From: a virus
Reading direction: 5' to 3' (one strand)
DNA: 20,094 bases
Virus record (IMG/VR): IMGVR_UViG_3300043313_001270
Location: 1 to 20,094 of that record
The translations under genes and the position numbers were made by a program. The notes under the pieces are model-generated. The model had not been told where the DNA came from. It did no database searches and saw only the letters and a program-made list of their open reading frames with translations. Shown piece after piece: positions 6,763 through 13,970 of the stretch; position 1 is the stretch's first letter; every line of letters begins with the position of its first letter.

Positions 6763-8683
6763 GAGCGTCCTCGGTGAGCAGGGAGACGGCGCGATTCGTG
6801 ATGCCGGTACGGAACACGGCGGGGTCGAGGCCCAGCCCGATGAGAAGCTCGTCGTCGATCGCATCGTCCCAGCCGCGCACGCTCGTCCGTGCGGCGTCTG
6901 CACTCAGGGGTCCTAGCCTCGTGTGCAGACGGTGAGGTGGTACGTCATGGCAGACAGCGTGATTGGACCTCGTACGCCGACGTTTACCCGACAGCTCCAA
7001 GGCGCGATCGAGGCACAGTGCGGTTACAGCTGCCGCGTGATCGGGCGGTGGCTCGGGCTCTGGCTCGGTGCGCTGCTGGGGCTCCTGCTCACTCTCGCCC
7101 TCTCCTTCCTCGGAGGATGGTGGCTCGCTCTCGCCCTCCACAATCTGTTTCTGCGTGCCCTTGATCTCGTCCACCGGGTCGCCCAATAGCGGGGCGAGCA
7201 TGGGAATCAGCGAGACGTCGGCGGCGGCGCGATCGCGCGCCAGCTCCTCCCACCCGCTGAGCGTGGTCAGGTCGTAACCCTCCGCGTCGTCGAATCCCAG
7301 CCGACGCCGGTACGCCTCGGTGGTGAGCGCGCCGCGATCGTGCGCGTCGTTCGCCTCGTCGGTTTTGTCGGGGTCCTGGGTGAGAGGTGTGGCGTCGTAC
7401 CAGACCGTGTAGAGCGCGGGGTCGATGCCCTCCTCGATCAGCGCCGCGTTGAGCACTTCCTGCGTCAGCGCCGCGCACACCAGTTCCACGGGAGGCGCGA
7501 TGTGCACACGGACGTCGGTCTCGTCGATCTGCCACGACGACCAGTGGTTGCTCTCGCCCATGCCCAGCAGCCGCTCGGGTGAGACGTCGAGCCCGCGAGC
7601 GAGACGGACGAAGGCGGCGTTACGTGTCGTGAGCGCGGTGTCAGGAATCGTCGAGTCGAACCGCAGATGCGTGACGTTCTTGATCCACTCCCCCGGGGCA
7701 GCGGCGATGAGCGGGAGCAGCGCCGCCATGCTGTTCTGATCCTTGTACGCGGTCGCGCCCACCTCGTAGAGCAAGTCCTGCAACGACTGCGCCGACCCGG
7801 GCACCATCGTGGGAATGCCGGGCGGGAGGGGCTGCGTACCGCCCACGGGAGGCTCGGCGGTGGGTGCGCCGGTCGAGCCCGGCAGGCTCATCTCCTGGGG
7901 CACGAACACGATGCCGTTGCCGATCAGCCGCGACATGCCCGCGTTGTCGATCGTCGCGGTGGTGCGGACGATCTCGTTGAGCGCGTCGCGGTTGCTGCGC
8001 ACGGGGGAATCGGCTTCGGTGGCGCGGCGCGGGTGGGGCTGCCAGACCCGGAACATGACATCGGTCTGCGGGTCGTAAGTGTGCTTGATGCCATCGGGCA
8101 GCGTCAGCTCGATGGCGTCGGGGGCCGCTGCCTTGCGGGTGATCTCGTCACGGCTGAACACGAACCATTCCTCGACCCCGTCCTCGGGCATCCCATCCTC
8201 ACCGGGCACGGGGGCGATCCGTCGCGCCCCTTCGACCTCAGTGGTCGCGTCGCGCGTCAGGATCGCGAAATAGCCTTCGCCGGGCACGGTGAGCAGGGAC
8301 GTGATGCGGCCCAACAGCTGAGATTGGCCTGTCGCCCCGCCCCCGATGTCGCGCACGATCGCATTCACGATGTCGTTGTCGCATTTGCCTGTCGGGGTGC
8401 CATCGTCGTCGAACTCGCTCGCGACGAGACGGCAGCGGGACGCCGCGCTGGCGCGCCAGTTCACGTAGTAGCGCAACTCCCCGACACGATCGAGGTAGTC
8501 CCAGGCGGCGGTCTGCCATTGCGCTTCGCTCGTCGTCGCCCCCGCGATGGACGCGCGGAAGGTATTTCCCGGGTTCGTGATCGTTTGCGAGGCAGCGGTG
8601 AGCGAGCGCCCGCCGATGCGGGATCGACGACGGACGACGACGCGAGCCACGGCGCTCACGGTATCGGCCTCACGTGCACGCAC
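6746..8683 (-). CDS. Portal protein
   Basis: 645 residues from GTG at 8683; a second in-frame GTG at 8659 (MSAVARVVV...) has GAGG 8 nt upstream and is equally possible. The gene starts 4 nt after the stop of the membrane protein and overlaps the MuF gene by 17 nt. Features: EAQWQTAAWDYLDRVGELRYYVNW near residues 53-76, GEGYFAI near 135, the region LARGLDVSPERLLGMGESNHWSSW around 361-384, then VRVHIAPPVELVCAALT, all as in actinophage portals. An acidic Glu/Pro-rich linker (about 515-548) precedes a C-terminal helical tail. The portal forms the dodecameric ring through which DNA enters the head and to which the tail joins. The terminase lies almost 10 kb away across an opposite-strand block, which is unusual. 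Confidence 0.88.
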   Translation of the reverse strand: MRAREADTVSAVARVVVRRRSRIGGRSLTAASQTITNPGNTFRASIAGATTSEAQWQTAAWDYLDRVGELRYYVNWRASAASRCRLVASEFDDDGTPTGKCDNDIVNAIVRDIGGGATGQSQLLGRITSLLTVPGEGYFAILTRDATTEVEGARRIAPVPGEDGMPEDGVEEWFVFSRDEITRKAAAPDAIELTLPDGIKHTYDPQTDVMFRVWQPHPRRATEADSPVRSNRDALNEIVRTTATIDNAGMSRLIGNGIVFVPQEMSLPGSTGAPTAEPPVGGTQPLPPGIPTMVPGSAQSLQDLLYEVGATAYKDQNSMAALLPLIAAAPGEWIKNVTHLRFDSTIPDTALTTRNAAFVRLARGLDVSPERLLGMGESNHWSSWQIDETDVRVHIAPPVELVCAALTQEVLNAALIEEGIDPALYTVWYDATPLTQDPDKTDEANDAHDRGALTTEAYRRRLGFDDAEGYDLTTLSGWEELARDRAAADVSLIPMLAPLLGDPVDEIKGTQKQIVEGESEPPSSEEGEGESEQEPQQRTEPEPEPPPDHAAAVTALCLDRALELSGKRRRTRSNHAVCHDVPPHRLHTRLGPLSADAARTSVRGWDDAIDDELLIGLGLDPAVFRTGITNRAVSLLTEDARVSAQ

Positions 8684-8687
8684 GCGC

Positions 8688-9020
8688 TCACTCTTCCTCG
8701 ACGTCGATCTCTACCTCGGTCTGATCGAGCTGCGCGATGAGGCCCGTCAGCTGTGACGCGCCCAGCGCGAGCAGGGGGACCATCCACCAGGTGAGGTCCG
8801 TCAGCCAGATGGGAAAGGCGACGGTGGCGAATCCCACCCAGATCGACACGCACCACGGGCACTGCATGAAATACGCCTGCATGGACTCGCTGCCCCAGCG
8901 CCGCACGATCGCGATACGGAGAGGATCGCTGATCTCGTCGACGTTGATCAGGCGCGTCACGCGGGCCAACGCCAGCACCCACGTCGCGATTACGACGAGA
9001 TCGAACCCCGTTACCTGCAT
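8688..9020 (-). CDS. Small membrane protein (DUF1360-like)
   Basis: 110 residues from ATG at 9020 ([20 protein letters not shown]). A longer in-frame extension up to 9374 is rejected because it is low-complexity, overlaps the divergent gene, and the ATG begins the conserved part. Predicted membrane segments at about 5-20, 57-74 and 77-97. It carries [16 protein letters not shown] and [10 protein letters not shown], features of the DUF1360 family seen in Gram-positive bacteria and actinophages; the CxxC faces the second membrane segment. Acidic C-terminus ([10 protein letters not shown]). It has no clear ribosome site, so it may be leaderless or weakly translated. It heads the portal operon, which hints at a role in infection or host interaction rather than virion structure; function unknown. 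Confidence 0.75.
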   Translation of the reverse strand: MQVTGFDLVVIATWVLALARVTRLINVDEISDPLRIAIVRRWGSESMQAYFMQCPWCVSIWVGFATVAFPIWLTDLTWWMVPLLALGASQLTGLIAQLDQTEVEIDVEEE

Positions 9021-9069
9021 ATTCGGGAGGGTATCTCTCAGGGGTGTTGCTGCACGGAAGGCCCGTACC
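9021..9069. promoter_or_regulatory. Divergent intergenic region, 49 bp
   Basis: The only space between the minus-strand portal operon and the plus-strand fibre cassette. If both units start here, their promoters must overlap the gene starts or each other. I see only weak candidates (TACCCT on the minus strand near 9029-9034, TATCTC on the plus strand) and none of the palindrome-hairpin modules found elsewhere. The ribosome site GGAAGG for the plus gene is at 9056-9061. Confidence 0.4.
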
Positions 9070-9441
9070 GTGACCGCCATGAGCGCGCCCTGCCCGTGCA
9101 TGAGCACCGCCCGCCTCGGTACGTGCCCCGCGCTGCTCGATCTGTGCGTCCGCCCCGGGCGAGTCCTCGACATCGGGATCGAACTGCGCGAGAGGGTGAC
9201 GGGAGCCCTCATCGACTGGCCCCCGGGAACACTTGCCCGACTGGGATTCTCATGGGGCACGGGGGCGGAGCTACGAGTCGACGGGCTCATCGACGGCCCG
9301 CATCTGCTGTTCCACCTGGGCGGGGACGTAACCGAGCTGATCCCACGCAACGCGGCGGTGGCGCTCGAACTCAACTACATGGATGGCGACGAGGCTTACT
9401 GGCTCGTGTGGTGCGAAGGCAGGACGGGGAGCTGCACATGA
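9070..9441 (+). CDS. Small beta-rich phage protein (LtfC-like beta-sandwich?)
   Basis: 123 residues from GTG at 9070, chosen because GGAAGG is 8 nt upstream; ATG at 9079 would also be in frame but is 17 nt from that site. After a Cys-rich start ([19 protein letters not shown]) the sequence alternates hydrophobic strands and turns: [64 protein letters not shown]. The 'WP-GT' turn and the closing 'dg-YWLVW-G' strand resemble small beta-sandwich proteins encoded beside tail-fibre genes in actinophages (LtfC/Gp6-type, from memory). It overlaps the collagen-like gene by ATGA. Probably part of, or assembly factor for, the fibre. Role inferred from neighbours. Confidence 0.6.
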   Translation: MTAMSAPCPCMSTARLGTCPALLDLCVRPGRVLDIGIELRERVTGALIDWPPGTLARLGFSWGTGAELRVDGLIDGPHLLFHLGGDVTELIPRNAAVALELNYMDGDEAYWLVWCEGRTGSCT

Positions 9442-10043
9442 GCGACTGCTGCGACAACGACTTCATCGCCGTTCCGATCCCGGGTCTCATGGGACCCCCG
9501 GGTCCCGCAGGCCCACCCGGCGCGGACTCGAGCGTGCCCGGCCCCACGGGACCCGCAGGACCTCAAGGCCCGCCCGGTGCGGACTCGACCGTGCCCGGTC
9601 CTGCCGGGCCTGCGGGTCCGACCGGCCCGACGGGAGCCGCGTCGACAGTGCCCGGTCCTGCCGGGCCGCAGGGTCCCGCAGGGCCAGCGGGCGCGGACTC
9701 GAGCGTGCCCGGCCCCACGGGACCCGCAGGCGCGCAGGGACCCAAGGGGGACGTCGGCGCGACCGGACCCGCAGGCGCGGCGTCGACGGTGCCCGGCCCC
9801 ACGGGACCCGCAGGGCCAGCGGGCGCTGACTCGACCGTGCCCGGCCCCACGGGACCCGCAGGGCCGACCGGACCGGCAGGCGTGCAGGGACCCAAGGGCG
9901 ACACGGGCACAGCGGGTGCGACGGGGGCGCAGGGACCCAAGGGCGACACGGGCGCGACGGGACCCGCTGGGCCGAACAAGCTCTACGTGGGTGCGACCGC
10001 GCCCGCCGATACGAGTCTCGTGTGGGTGGACACCAGTGCCTAA
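9438..10043 (+). CDS. Collagen-like tail fibre protein
   Basis: 201 residues. ATG overlaps the previous stop and has GGGGAG 6 nt upstream. Residues 1-17 are a short head with paired Cys (DCCDND). Residues about 18-178 are Gly-X-Y collagen repeats rich in Pro, Ala, Thr and Gln, with GPKGD blocks near the end. The repeat is interrupted six times by G-A-(D/A)-S-(S/T)-V-P-G, each adding one residue to the triplet phase. The C-terminus ([22 protein letters not shown]) is a cap seen after collagen-like stalks in phage fibres. Such proteins form trimeric rods. The next gene, overlapping by 8 nt, would supply the distal part. Phage identity of the stalk is secure; attachment to tail rather than head is inferred. 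Confidence 0.85.
   Translation: MSDCCDNDFIAVPIPGLMGPPGPAGPPGADSSVPGPTGPAGPQGPPGADSTVPGPAGPAGPTGPTGAASTVPGPAGPQGPAGPAGADSSVPGPTGPAGAQGPKGDVGATGPAGAASTVPGPTGPAGPAGADSTVPGPTGPAGPTGPAGVQGPKGDTGTAGATGAQGPKGDTGATGPAGPNKLYVGATAPADTSLVWVDTSA
9519..9846 (+). repeat. 57-bp repeats in the collagen-like gene
   Basis: Units starting with the codons for GADS(S/T)VPG recur at protein spacing 19, 19, 19, 28 and 16 residues (57 bp for the first four). Long identical DNA stretches, such as GTGCCCGGCCCCACGGGACC, are shared between units. This favours slippage or unequal recombination and so length variation of the stalk. Confidence 0.8.
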
Positions 10044-11040
10044 AGTCTGGTCGGGCACCGCGTGGGTCGAGAAGCCCGTCAAGGTGCACGATGGCACGTC
10101 GTGGAAAACCCGCCCGGTCAAAATCTGGGACGGGTCGCAGTGGCGGATCACGCCGACGCCCAGTTCCGGGTATCCAATACTCCGGTTCGACAAGGTGGGA
10201 GATTTCGCACCGGGAGTGCCTTTGCCCACCACCAATCCAGGGACGCTCGTGCCCGATGTCTCGGGAATGCCCTTGCCCATGTCCGCGCTACCGATCAAGG
10301 CGATGTATCTGCTCAGCTCCCATATCGAAATGGATTGGACGGCAACGTCTTTCCAGAACTACTACCTCAACCTTTTCAACGACACCGTGTGTCTCCAAGG
10401 TTCGGGAGCGCGGATCGACACTGTCAATCTGGGTGGGGGCAAGTGGGGTTTGAACGGAGATTACAACCAAGTCCTCCCCGCTGTGCTCGATCCGGCAGCG
10501 GTGGGGGAATTGACTTTCCGCGAGCGGGCAACGGCCAGTGCCGCCGACAACGTCCTGCATGACGCGACACACTGGGAATTGACCCCGCTACTGCTCGACG
10601 CGCAAGTGTCTGCCGACCAGATCATTCCCAAGCCCACAGCGACGACGGTGTACGCCACCCTGCCGTGGAACATCCTCGACATCAGTGGGTTCGGGTACGA
10701 CAGCGCAAGTCAGATGATCGTCCCCCCGGTATTACACAGCCAGTCGACATCGCGCCCGACGGCGGCGACCTCGATAGCGGGGCAGTTCACACTTATCACC
10801 GATGTGGCGGGAAGCTACAGCTTCTATTTCTCCCACTCGGGCAACTCGAATCTCACTTCCATAACGAGCATCGCCATGACGCCCGGTGTTCCTTACGTGT
10901 GGAACTACACGATTCAGGCCAGTAATTCGGCGTTGTGGGGCTCGAATATGTGGCCCAAGATCGGCGTAGCGGGCTCGATGACGGGAGCGACTGTCACGGT
11001 CAAGGCCGGGGGCAAGATGACGTTCGTCCCCCCGCCGTAG
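10036..11040 (+). CDS. Probable receptor-binding/minor tail protein with WxG repeats
   Basis: 334 residues from GTG at 10036, inside the last codons of the collagen-like gene; GGTGGA lies 5 nt upstream. The N-terminus holds three copies of a 13-residue motif: [37 protein letters not shown]. This motif is common in actinophage minor tail proteins and may mediate docking to the fibre stalk. The rest (about 45-334) has no family I recognise; it is rich in Ser, Thr, Asn and aromatic residues with beta-strand character, for example [20 protein letters not shown] and [11 protein letters not shown], like a jelly-roll spike or carbohydrate-binding tip. Its codon use is less GC-rich than the neighbours (AATTCG, AACTACTAC), which may reflect recent exchange. 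Likely the distal host-recognition domain; inferred. Confidence 0.65.
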   Translation: MPKVWSGTAWVEKPVKVHDGTSWKTRPVKIWDGSQWRITPTPSSGYPILRFDKVGDFAPGVPLPTTNPGTLVPDVSGMPLPMSALPIKAMYLLSSHIEMDWTATSFQNYYLNLFNDTVCLQGSGARIDTVNLGGGKWGLNGDYNQVLPAVLDPAAVGELTFRERATASAADNVLHDATHWELTPLLLDAQVSADQIIPKPTATTVYATLPWNILDISGFGYDSASQMIVPPVLHSQSTSRPTAATSIAGQFTLITDVAGSYSFYFSHSGNSNLTSITSIAMTPGVPYVWNYTIQASNSALWGSNMWPKIGVAGSMTGATVTVKAGGKMTFVPPP

Positions 11041-11055
11041 CGCCCACTCGACTCG

Positions 11056-11094
11056 CCTACGTTGACTTCACTGCGCGGGCCACCCTACGTTGAC
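11056..11094 (+). promoter_or_regulatory. Promoter of the DUF932 gene, with direct repeat (module A)
   Basis: TTGACT (11062-11067), 18 bp, TACGTT (11086-11091). The 11-mer CCTACGTTGAC occurs twice, at 11056-11066 and 11084-11094, covering both promoter boxes, and could be a tandem operator. Unlike the other four plus-strand promoters there is no TACACGCT palindrome. The leader hairpin begins 9 nt after the -10 box. Confidence 0.65.
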
Positions 11095-11100
11095 AGCCCA

Positions 11101-11119
11101 GGGCGAGACAGACTCGCCC
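11101..11119 (+). promoter_or_regulatory. 5' leader hairpin, module A
   Basis: Stem GGGCGAG / CTCGCCC, loop ACAGA. It would start 2-4 nt from the predicted transcript start, upstream of the ribosome site GAAGGA of the DUF932 gene. Stem sequence differs from the other four copies but pairing is kept. Confidence 0.7.
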
Positions 11120-11142
11120 ACGATCAACACGAAGGACACCCC

Positions 11143-12156
11143 ATGCACGAACTCGACATCACCCAGAGCGTCGCCTCGTTCGCGAGCGCCCGCGTCCCCG
11201 CCTGGCACCGGCTGGGCACCGTCGTCGATCACACGATGCGCGCGGAGGAGGTACTGCGCACAGCCCATCTCGACAACTGGAACGTGCGCAAGCTGCCCCT
11301 ACAAATTCCCGCGTGGGCCGACAAAGCCACTCCGCAGCCCGACGCGATCGAAATTCCCGACCGCTTCGCGATCGTGCGCGACAACCCGATCGAGAAACGG
11401 ATCGACTATCTGGGTGTGGCGGGCTCGGTGTTCCACCCGATGCAGAACGAGGAAACGACCACCTTCCTCGATGCCATCGTCGAGGAGAGCGGAGCGCACT
11501 ACGAGACGGCGGGCGGGCTGCGTGGGGGACGCGAGGTGTTCGTGTCGATGAAGATGCCGCAGACGATGGACGTCACGCTCAGCGATGGCAGCACCGACTC
11601 CACCGAGCTGTACGTCGCCGCGCTCAATGCGCACGACGGCAGTGCGGCGTTGCGGCTGCTCGTGACCCCCATCCGCATCGTGTGCGCGAACACCGCGCAG
11701 TACGCCCTCCAACGGGCAGTGTCGTCGTGGAGCGTGCGGCATACGACCAACATGCGCGCCGCCGTCGACGAGGCGCGGCGTGCGTTGGCGCTGACATTCA
11801 AATACGAACACGCGTTCGAGGACGAGATGGCCGCGCTCGTCGCCAAGCACGTCGACAACGACACCGCGCGCGCGCTGCTCTCAACCGTGTTCGACGTCGC
11901 GGGCGCGGGGAGCGAGCGGCAGGAGAACGCGCGTATCGAGCACGTCGATTCGGTGATGACGCTGCGGGGCTCGCCCACCAATCGCGGGACGGGGCGCAGC
12001 GCCTACAACCTGCTCAACGCCACGACCGAGTACATCGACTACTTCTGGCCCTCGCGAGCGAAGGACGGGACGCCCGGGGTGGGTGCGCTGGCGTCGATCA
12101 AGGGCGATCACGCACGGATCAAACAACAGGTGTTTGGCGCGCTCGTCACGGTGTAA
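11143..12156 (+). CDS. DUF932 / TIGR03299 phage-plasmid protein
   Basis: 337 residues; ATG has GAAGGA 6 nt upstream. Two signatures of the TIGR03299 (DUF932) family are visible: PAWHRLG at 19-25 and TPIRIVCANT at 175-184, with FAIVRD and the variable VFHPMQNEE between. The length is close to the family norm, so the gene appears complete. Members are widespread in actinophages and plasmids, usually expressed with early or accessory genes; biochemical function is not established to my knowledge. It forms its own unit: promoter A and leader hairpin in front, strong hairpin terminator behind (12168-12212). Confidence 0.88.
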   Translation: MHELDITQSVASFASARVPAWHRLGTVVDHTMRAEEVLRTAHLDNWNVRKLPLQIPAWADKATPQPDAIEIPDRFAIVRDNPIEKRIDYLGVAGSVFHPMQNEETTTFLDAIVEESGAHYETAGGLRGGREVFVSMKMPQTMDVTLSDGSTDSTELYVAALNAHDGSAALRLLVTPIRIVCANTAQYALQRAVSSWSVRHTTNMRAAVDEARRALALTFKYEHAFEDEMAALVAKHVDNDTARALLSTVFDVAGAGSERQENARIEHVDSVMTLRGSPTNRGTGRSAYNLLNATTEYIDYFWPSRAKDGTPGVGALASIKGDHARIKQQVFGALVTV

Positions 12157-12167
12157 CCCTCACGCTG

Positions 12168-12212
12168 CCGGGAGGGCACGGAGTCTCCTCCATGATTCCC
12201 GTGCCCTCCCGG
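12168..12212 (+). terminator. Terminator hairpin after DUF932
   Basis: Perfect 14-bp inverted repeat CCGGGAGGGCACGG / CCGTGCCCTCCCGG with a 17-nt loop, 11 nt after the stop codon. It is followed by a modestly T-containing stretch (TCCGGCGTTCTCACTT) without a full U-tract, as is common for actinobacterial terminators. Confidence 0.8.
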
Positions 12213-12261
12213 TCCGGCGTTCTCACTTCCCCTGTGTCACAACAGCATTCAGAGGACACTC

Positions 12262-12396
12262 ATGCGCTCCACGGTCGGGATCATCTCGTTGTGCGTGCTC
12301 GTCGTGCTGGGGCTCGCTTTCTTCGAGCCACGCACCGACGACGGGTCTCCCGTCGACCCGCCCCGTCGTGTATTTCAATACAGCTCGACGCACTGA
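12262..12396 (+). CDS. Small membrane peptide, 44 aa
   Basis: ATG at 12262 with AGAGGA 5 nt upstream. Product MRSTVGIISLCVLVVLGLAF, then a hydrophilic tail (FEPRTDDGSPVDPPRRVFQYSSTH). One membrane segment at about 5-21, N-terminus short and basic, so probably a single-pass protein with the tail outside, or a weak signal anchor. The ribosome site, length and fit between terminator and promoter B (whose -35 box starts 10 nt after the stop) support it as a gene. No family recognised. No promoter of its own was found; it may rely on read-through of the terminator. Confidence 0.6.
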   Translation: MRSTVGIISLCVLVVLGLAFFEPRTDDGSPVDPPRRVFQYSSTH

Positions 12397-12405
12397 GCTA
12401 CGACA

Positions 12406-12434
12406 TTGCGACTTACACGCTGAGCGTGTACGTT
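12406..12434 (+). promoter_or_regulatory. Promoter with palindromic operator (module B)
   Basis: TTGCGA (12406-12411), 17 bp, TACGTT (12429-12434). The palindrome TACACGCTGAGCGTGTA (12414-12430, 8-bp perfect arms) fills the spacer and its last two bases are the first two of the -10 box. A bound dimeric regulator would block RNA polymerase. Drives the 12-gene small-protein operon. Confidence 0.75.
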
Positions 12435-12443
12435 GAGTCATAC

Positions 12444-12462
12444 CAGCGGGACGAGCCCGCTG
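12444..12462 (+). promoter_or_regulatory. 5' leader hairpin, module B
   Basis: Stem CAGCGGG / CCCGCTG, loop ACGAG, 9 nt after the -10 box. The outer CA/TG pairs are unique to this copy and keep pairing, a compensating change relative to the other modules. Confidence 0.72.
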
Positions 12463-12488
12463 CCCCATCCCCGAAAGGCCGCATCCCC

Positions 12489-12788
12489 ATGCCCGACCAG
12501 TTCGCCACACCCAGCTCGCTCGACACCCCCATCGAGCCCTACGCGCCGCTGTACCCCGTACAGACCCCCGAACCCGCTGTCGCACCCGCGCACCCCATGC
12601 AGCCGTGGCAGCAGCCCGTCTGGCCCGCGCAGTACTACCCACAGTCCGTTCCCGCCGTCCAGCAAGTCGTCAACGTGGGGTATGGCCCCCGGCGCTGCCG
12701 TCACGGGCTGCACTTCCTGCTCACCCTGATCACGGGCGGTTTGTGGCTGCCCATCTGGATCATCGACGCGCTCGCGAAAGGCAAGTGA
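12489..12788 (+). CDS. Small membrane protein with C-terminal TGGLWLPxWI motif
   Basis: 99 residues; ATG with AAAGG about 10 nt upstream, first gene after module B. Residues 1-60 are Pro/Gln-rich and disordered (PYAPLYPVQTPEPAVAPAH). Residues 66-96 are PRRCRHGLHFLLTLITGGLWLPIWIID split by a Gly-Gly turn: a hairpin-like or single membrane segment following a basic cytoplasmic patch. The 'LTxxTGGLWxxxW' pattern occurs in many actinobacterial and phage small membrane proteins, including ones compared with the T4 Imm superinfection-immunity family; similarity is at motif level only. A role in superinfection exclusion or membrane modification is a guess. Confidence 0.72.
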   Translation: MPDQFATPSSLDTPIEPYAPLYPVQTPEPAVAPAHPMQPWQQPVWPAQYYPQSVPAVQQVVNVGYGPRRCRHGLHFLLTLITGGLWLPIWIIDALAKGK

Positions 12789-12793
12789 CCACT

Positions 12794-13000
12794 ATGGACC
12801 CCATCGACTCCCCCGATCGGCCCCCGATCCCCGCCGATCGGATGGGCACTCCGATCTTCGATCAGCTCGTCGCCGAGTTCGAGGCGCTCGCGCACCCCGT
12901 CGTCGTCACCTGGCGCGACAAATGGTGGTCGGCGTGGACGGGGCAGCCCGCCCAGCAGCGCGCCGCGAGTCGTGTCGAGCGCAAGGAGAGCAAGCGATGA
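12794..13000 (+). CDS. Small hypothetical protein, 68 aa
   Basis: ATG at 12794, 5 nt after the previous stop; overlaps the next gene by ATGA. Product begins MDPIDSPDRPPIPADRMGTP, then a central FDQLVAEFEALAHPVVVTW, an aromatic stretch (WRDKWWSAWTG) and a basic end (QQRAASRVERKESKR). No family recognised. The Trp-rich amphipathic centre next to a basic tail could contact membrane or nucleic acid, but this is speculation. It belongs to the module-B operon. Confidence 0.6.
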   Translation: MDPIDSPDRPPIPADRMGTPIFDQLVAEFEALAHPVVVTWRDKWWSAWTGQPAQQRAASRVERKESKR

Positions 13001-13308
13001 GCACCGAGAACGAGATCGACCAGGTGGACTACATCATCGAGCTGGACCCGATCATCGGCTACCGCGCGGTCTACCGCGTGCATCCCGACGCGAGAGTGGT
13101 CCACGGCGCGGCGACCTACGGCGACGAGGAGGGCGCGTGGAACAACGCGCGGATGCTGGCACGCGACGCTCGCGCGGCCCTGATCCGCGCGCACCCCGCC
13201 GTCACGGTGGTGCTCGAACCGGAGGTGTGGGTCGAGCGGATCACGACCGTGCAGACGATCGAGACGCTGCCGTGGCAACACCTGCCCGAGGACGAGGCGA
13301 CGACGTGA
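12997..13308 (+). CDS. Hypothetical protein, 103 aa
   Basis: ATG overlaps the previous stop (ATGA), with AAGGAGAG upstream as ribosome site. An acidic start (MSTENEIDQVDYIIELDPII) leads to an alternating strand/helix protein with YRAVYRVHPDARVVHGAATYGDEEGAWNNARMLARDA split across residues 23-60, and a Trp-containing end. The helix 'EEGAWxNARxxARDARAAL' is typical of small alpha/beta phage proteins, but I do not recognise a family. Translational coupling with both neighbours suggests co-expression. Confidence 0.65.
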   Translation: MSTENEIDQVDYIIELDPIIGYRAVYRVHPDARVVHGAATYGDEEGAWNNARMLARDARAALIRAHPAVTVVLEPEVWVERITTVQTIETLPWQHLPEDEATT

Positions 13309-13505
13309 GCGGGGAGTGCCGATGCGGGCACACCGAGGTCGAGCACACCGTGGTCAGCCTGAACACCGACCGCTGCGAGGCGTTCGTAGACGGGGGCCGG
13401 GACTGCTCCTGCACGTTGTACGAGCCGAAGAACCCGCCGATGTCGTGGGAGGACCTGATGGACCTACAGAACCGGATCGAGAGGGACAAGCACCGTGAGC
13501 GATGA
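13305..13505 (+). CDS. Small Cys/His-rich protein, probable zinc-binding, 66 aa
   Basis: Starts GTG at 13305, overlapping the previous TGA (GTGA). The product starts MSGECRCGHTEVEHTV and contains CRCGH-x4-H, then C (RCEAF) and CSC (GRDCSCTLY). CxCGHxxxxH followed by CxC is a common layout in small actinophage proteins and should bind one zinc. The rest, EDLMDLQNRIERDKHRER, is a charged helix. First of four Cys-rich genes in this operon. It overlaps the next gene by 11 nt. Confidence 0.68.
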   Translation: MSGECRCGHTEVEHTVVSLNTDRCEAFVDGGRDCSCTLYEPKNPPMSWEDLMDLQNRIERDKHRER

Positions 13506-13968
13506 CCCCAGCGCGGACATGGGCCGGGTCACTGCCTCCCAGCGCGCCGCCGAGGCCCGCCTGGCGGCGGAGGCCAGCGGGCTGTGCGACGACGCCGAGC
13601 AGCGCCGCCTGCTCGAACGCTTGCACGCCGACTACACGCGAGTGCTGCGCCAGCCGACGAAGTTCTGTATCTCGCCGCGCTGCCCGGAAACGAACTGGGG
13701 CGGCACCGAACGGGTGCATTTCCGGGGAACCGGTTGTGTGTACTACCACATCGGTGAGGTGCGTACACGGTTGGAGGACATCGAGAACCGGCTGGCCCGG
13801 CTCCACGGCCCGAACGACATTGCCTATCCCCCGGAACTCGAAATGAGCACGCCGCCGCCAATGCTGCCCGACGCCGCCGCGTGGGCGTCGCGGCTGCGGC
13901 AGAAGGCATCCCAGGCCGAGGCCCTCGCCGCCGAACTGCGCGCACTGGCGGCGGTGATCGAGCGATGA
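13495..13968 (+). CDS. Paralogue 1 of a three-gene family, 157 aa
   Basis: GTG at 13495 inside the end of the previous gene. Residues 15-50 are helical; residues 50-105 share with the next gene the block CISPRC-x-ET-W----ERVH-----C and LEDIENRLARL (paralogue 2: LDDIENRLARL). CxxxxC plus His and Cys could bind zinc. Residues 112-120 contain DIAYPPEL, which is shared with paralogue 3. The C-terminal helix WASRLRQKASQAEALAAELR and ALAAVIER is a probable coiled coil shared by all three. Family unknown to me; the modular sharing suggests assembly by recombination. Ends ATGA with paralogue 2. Confidence 0.7.
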   Translation: MSDDPSADMGRVTASQRAAEARLAAEASGLCDDAEQRRLLERLHADYTRVLRQPTKFCISPRCPETNWGGTERVHFRGTGCVYYHIGEVRTRLEDIENRLARLHGPNDIAYPPELEMSTPPPMLPDAAAWASRLRQKASQAEALAAELRALAAVIER

Positions 13969-13970
13969 AC
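13945..13970 (+). repeat. 26-bp direct repeat, copy 1
   Basis: Identical to 14687-14712. It covers the last codons of paralogue 1 (LAAVIER, stop) and the ATGAAC start of the next gene. The exact match across a gene junction points to recent duplication or recombination. Confidence 0.9.

Noticed and set aside
6923-7189. Plus-strand frame with a hydrophobic stretch opposite the end of the portal gene
   Set aside because: The hydrophobic part is simply the antisense of the Glu/Gln-rich portal linker; no fitting ribosome site or neighbours in that direction.
9021-9374. N-terminal extension of the DUF1360-like protein to 9374
   Set aside because: The extra residues are low-complexity antisense of the plus-strand gene at 9070-9441; the conserved membrane protein begins at ATG 9020.
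9396-10298. Minus-strand frames opposite the collagen-like gene, some with Gly-Pro repeats of their own
   Set aside because: Collagen-coding DNA reads as Gly/Pro-rich on both strands; the plus-strand frame has the head, cap, ribosome site and overlapping neighbours.
11313-12788. Long Arg-rich plus-strand frame across DUF932 and the next genes
   Set aside because: It is a shifted frame of DUF932 and runs through a terminator and promoter; the frame it shares at the very end belongs to the separate 99-residue gene starting at 12489.
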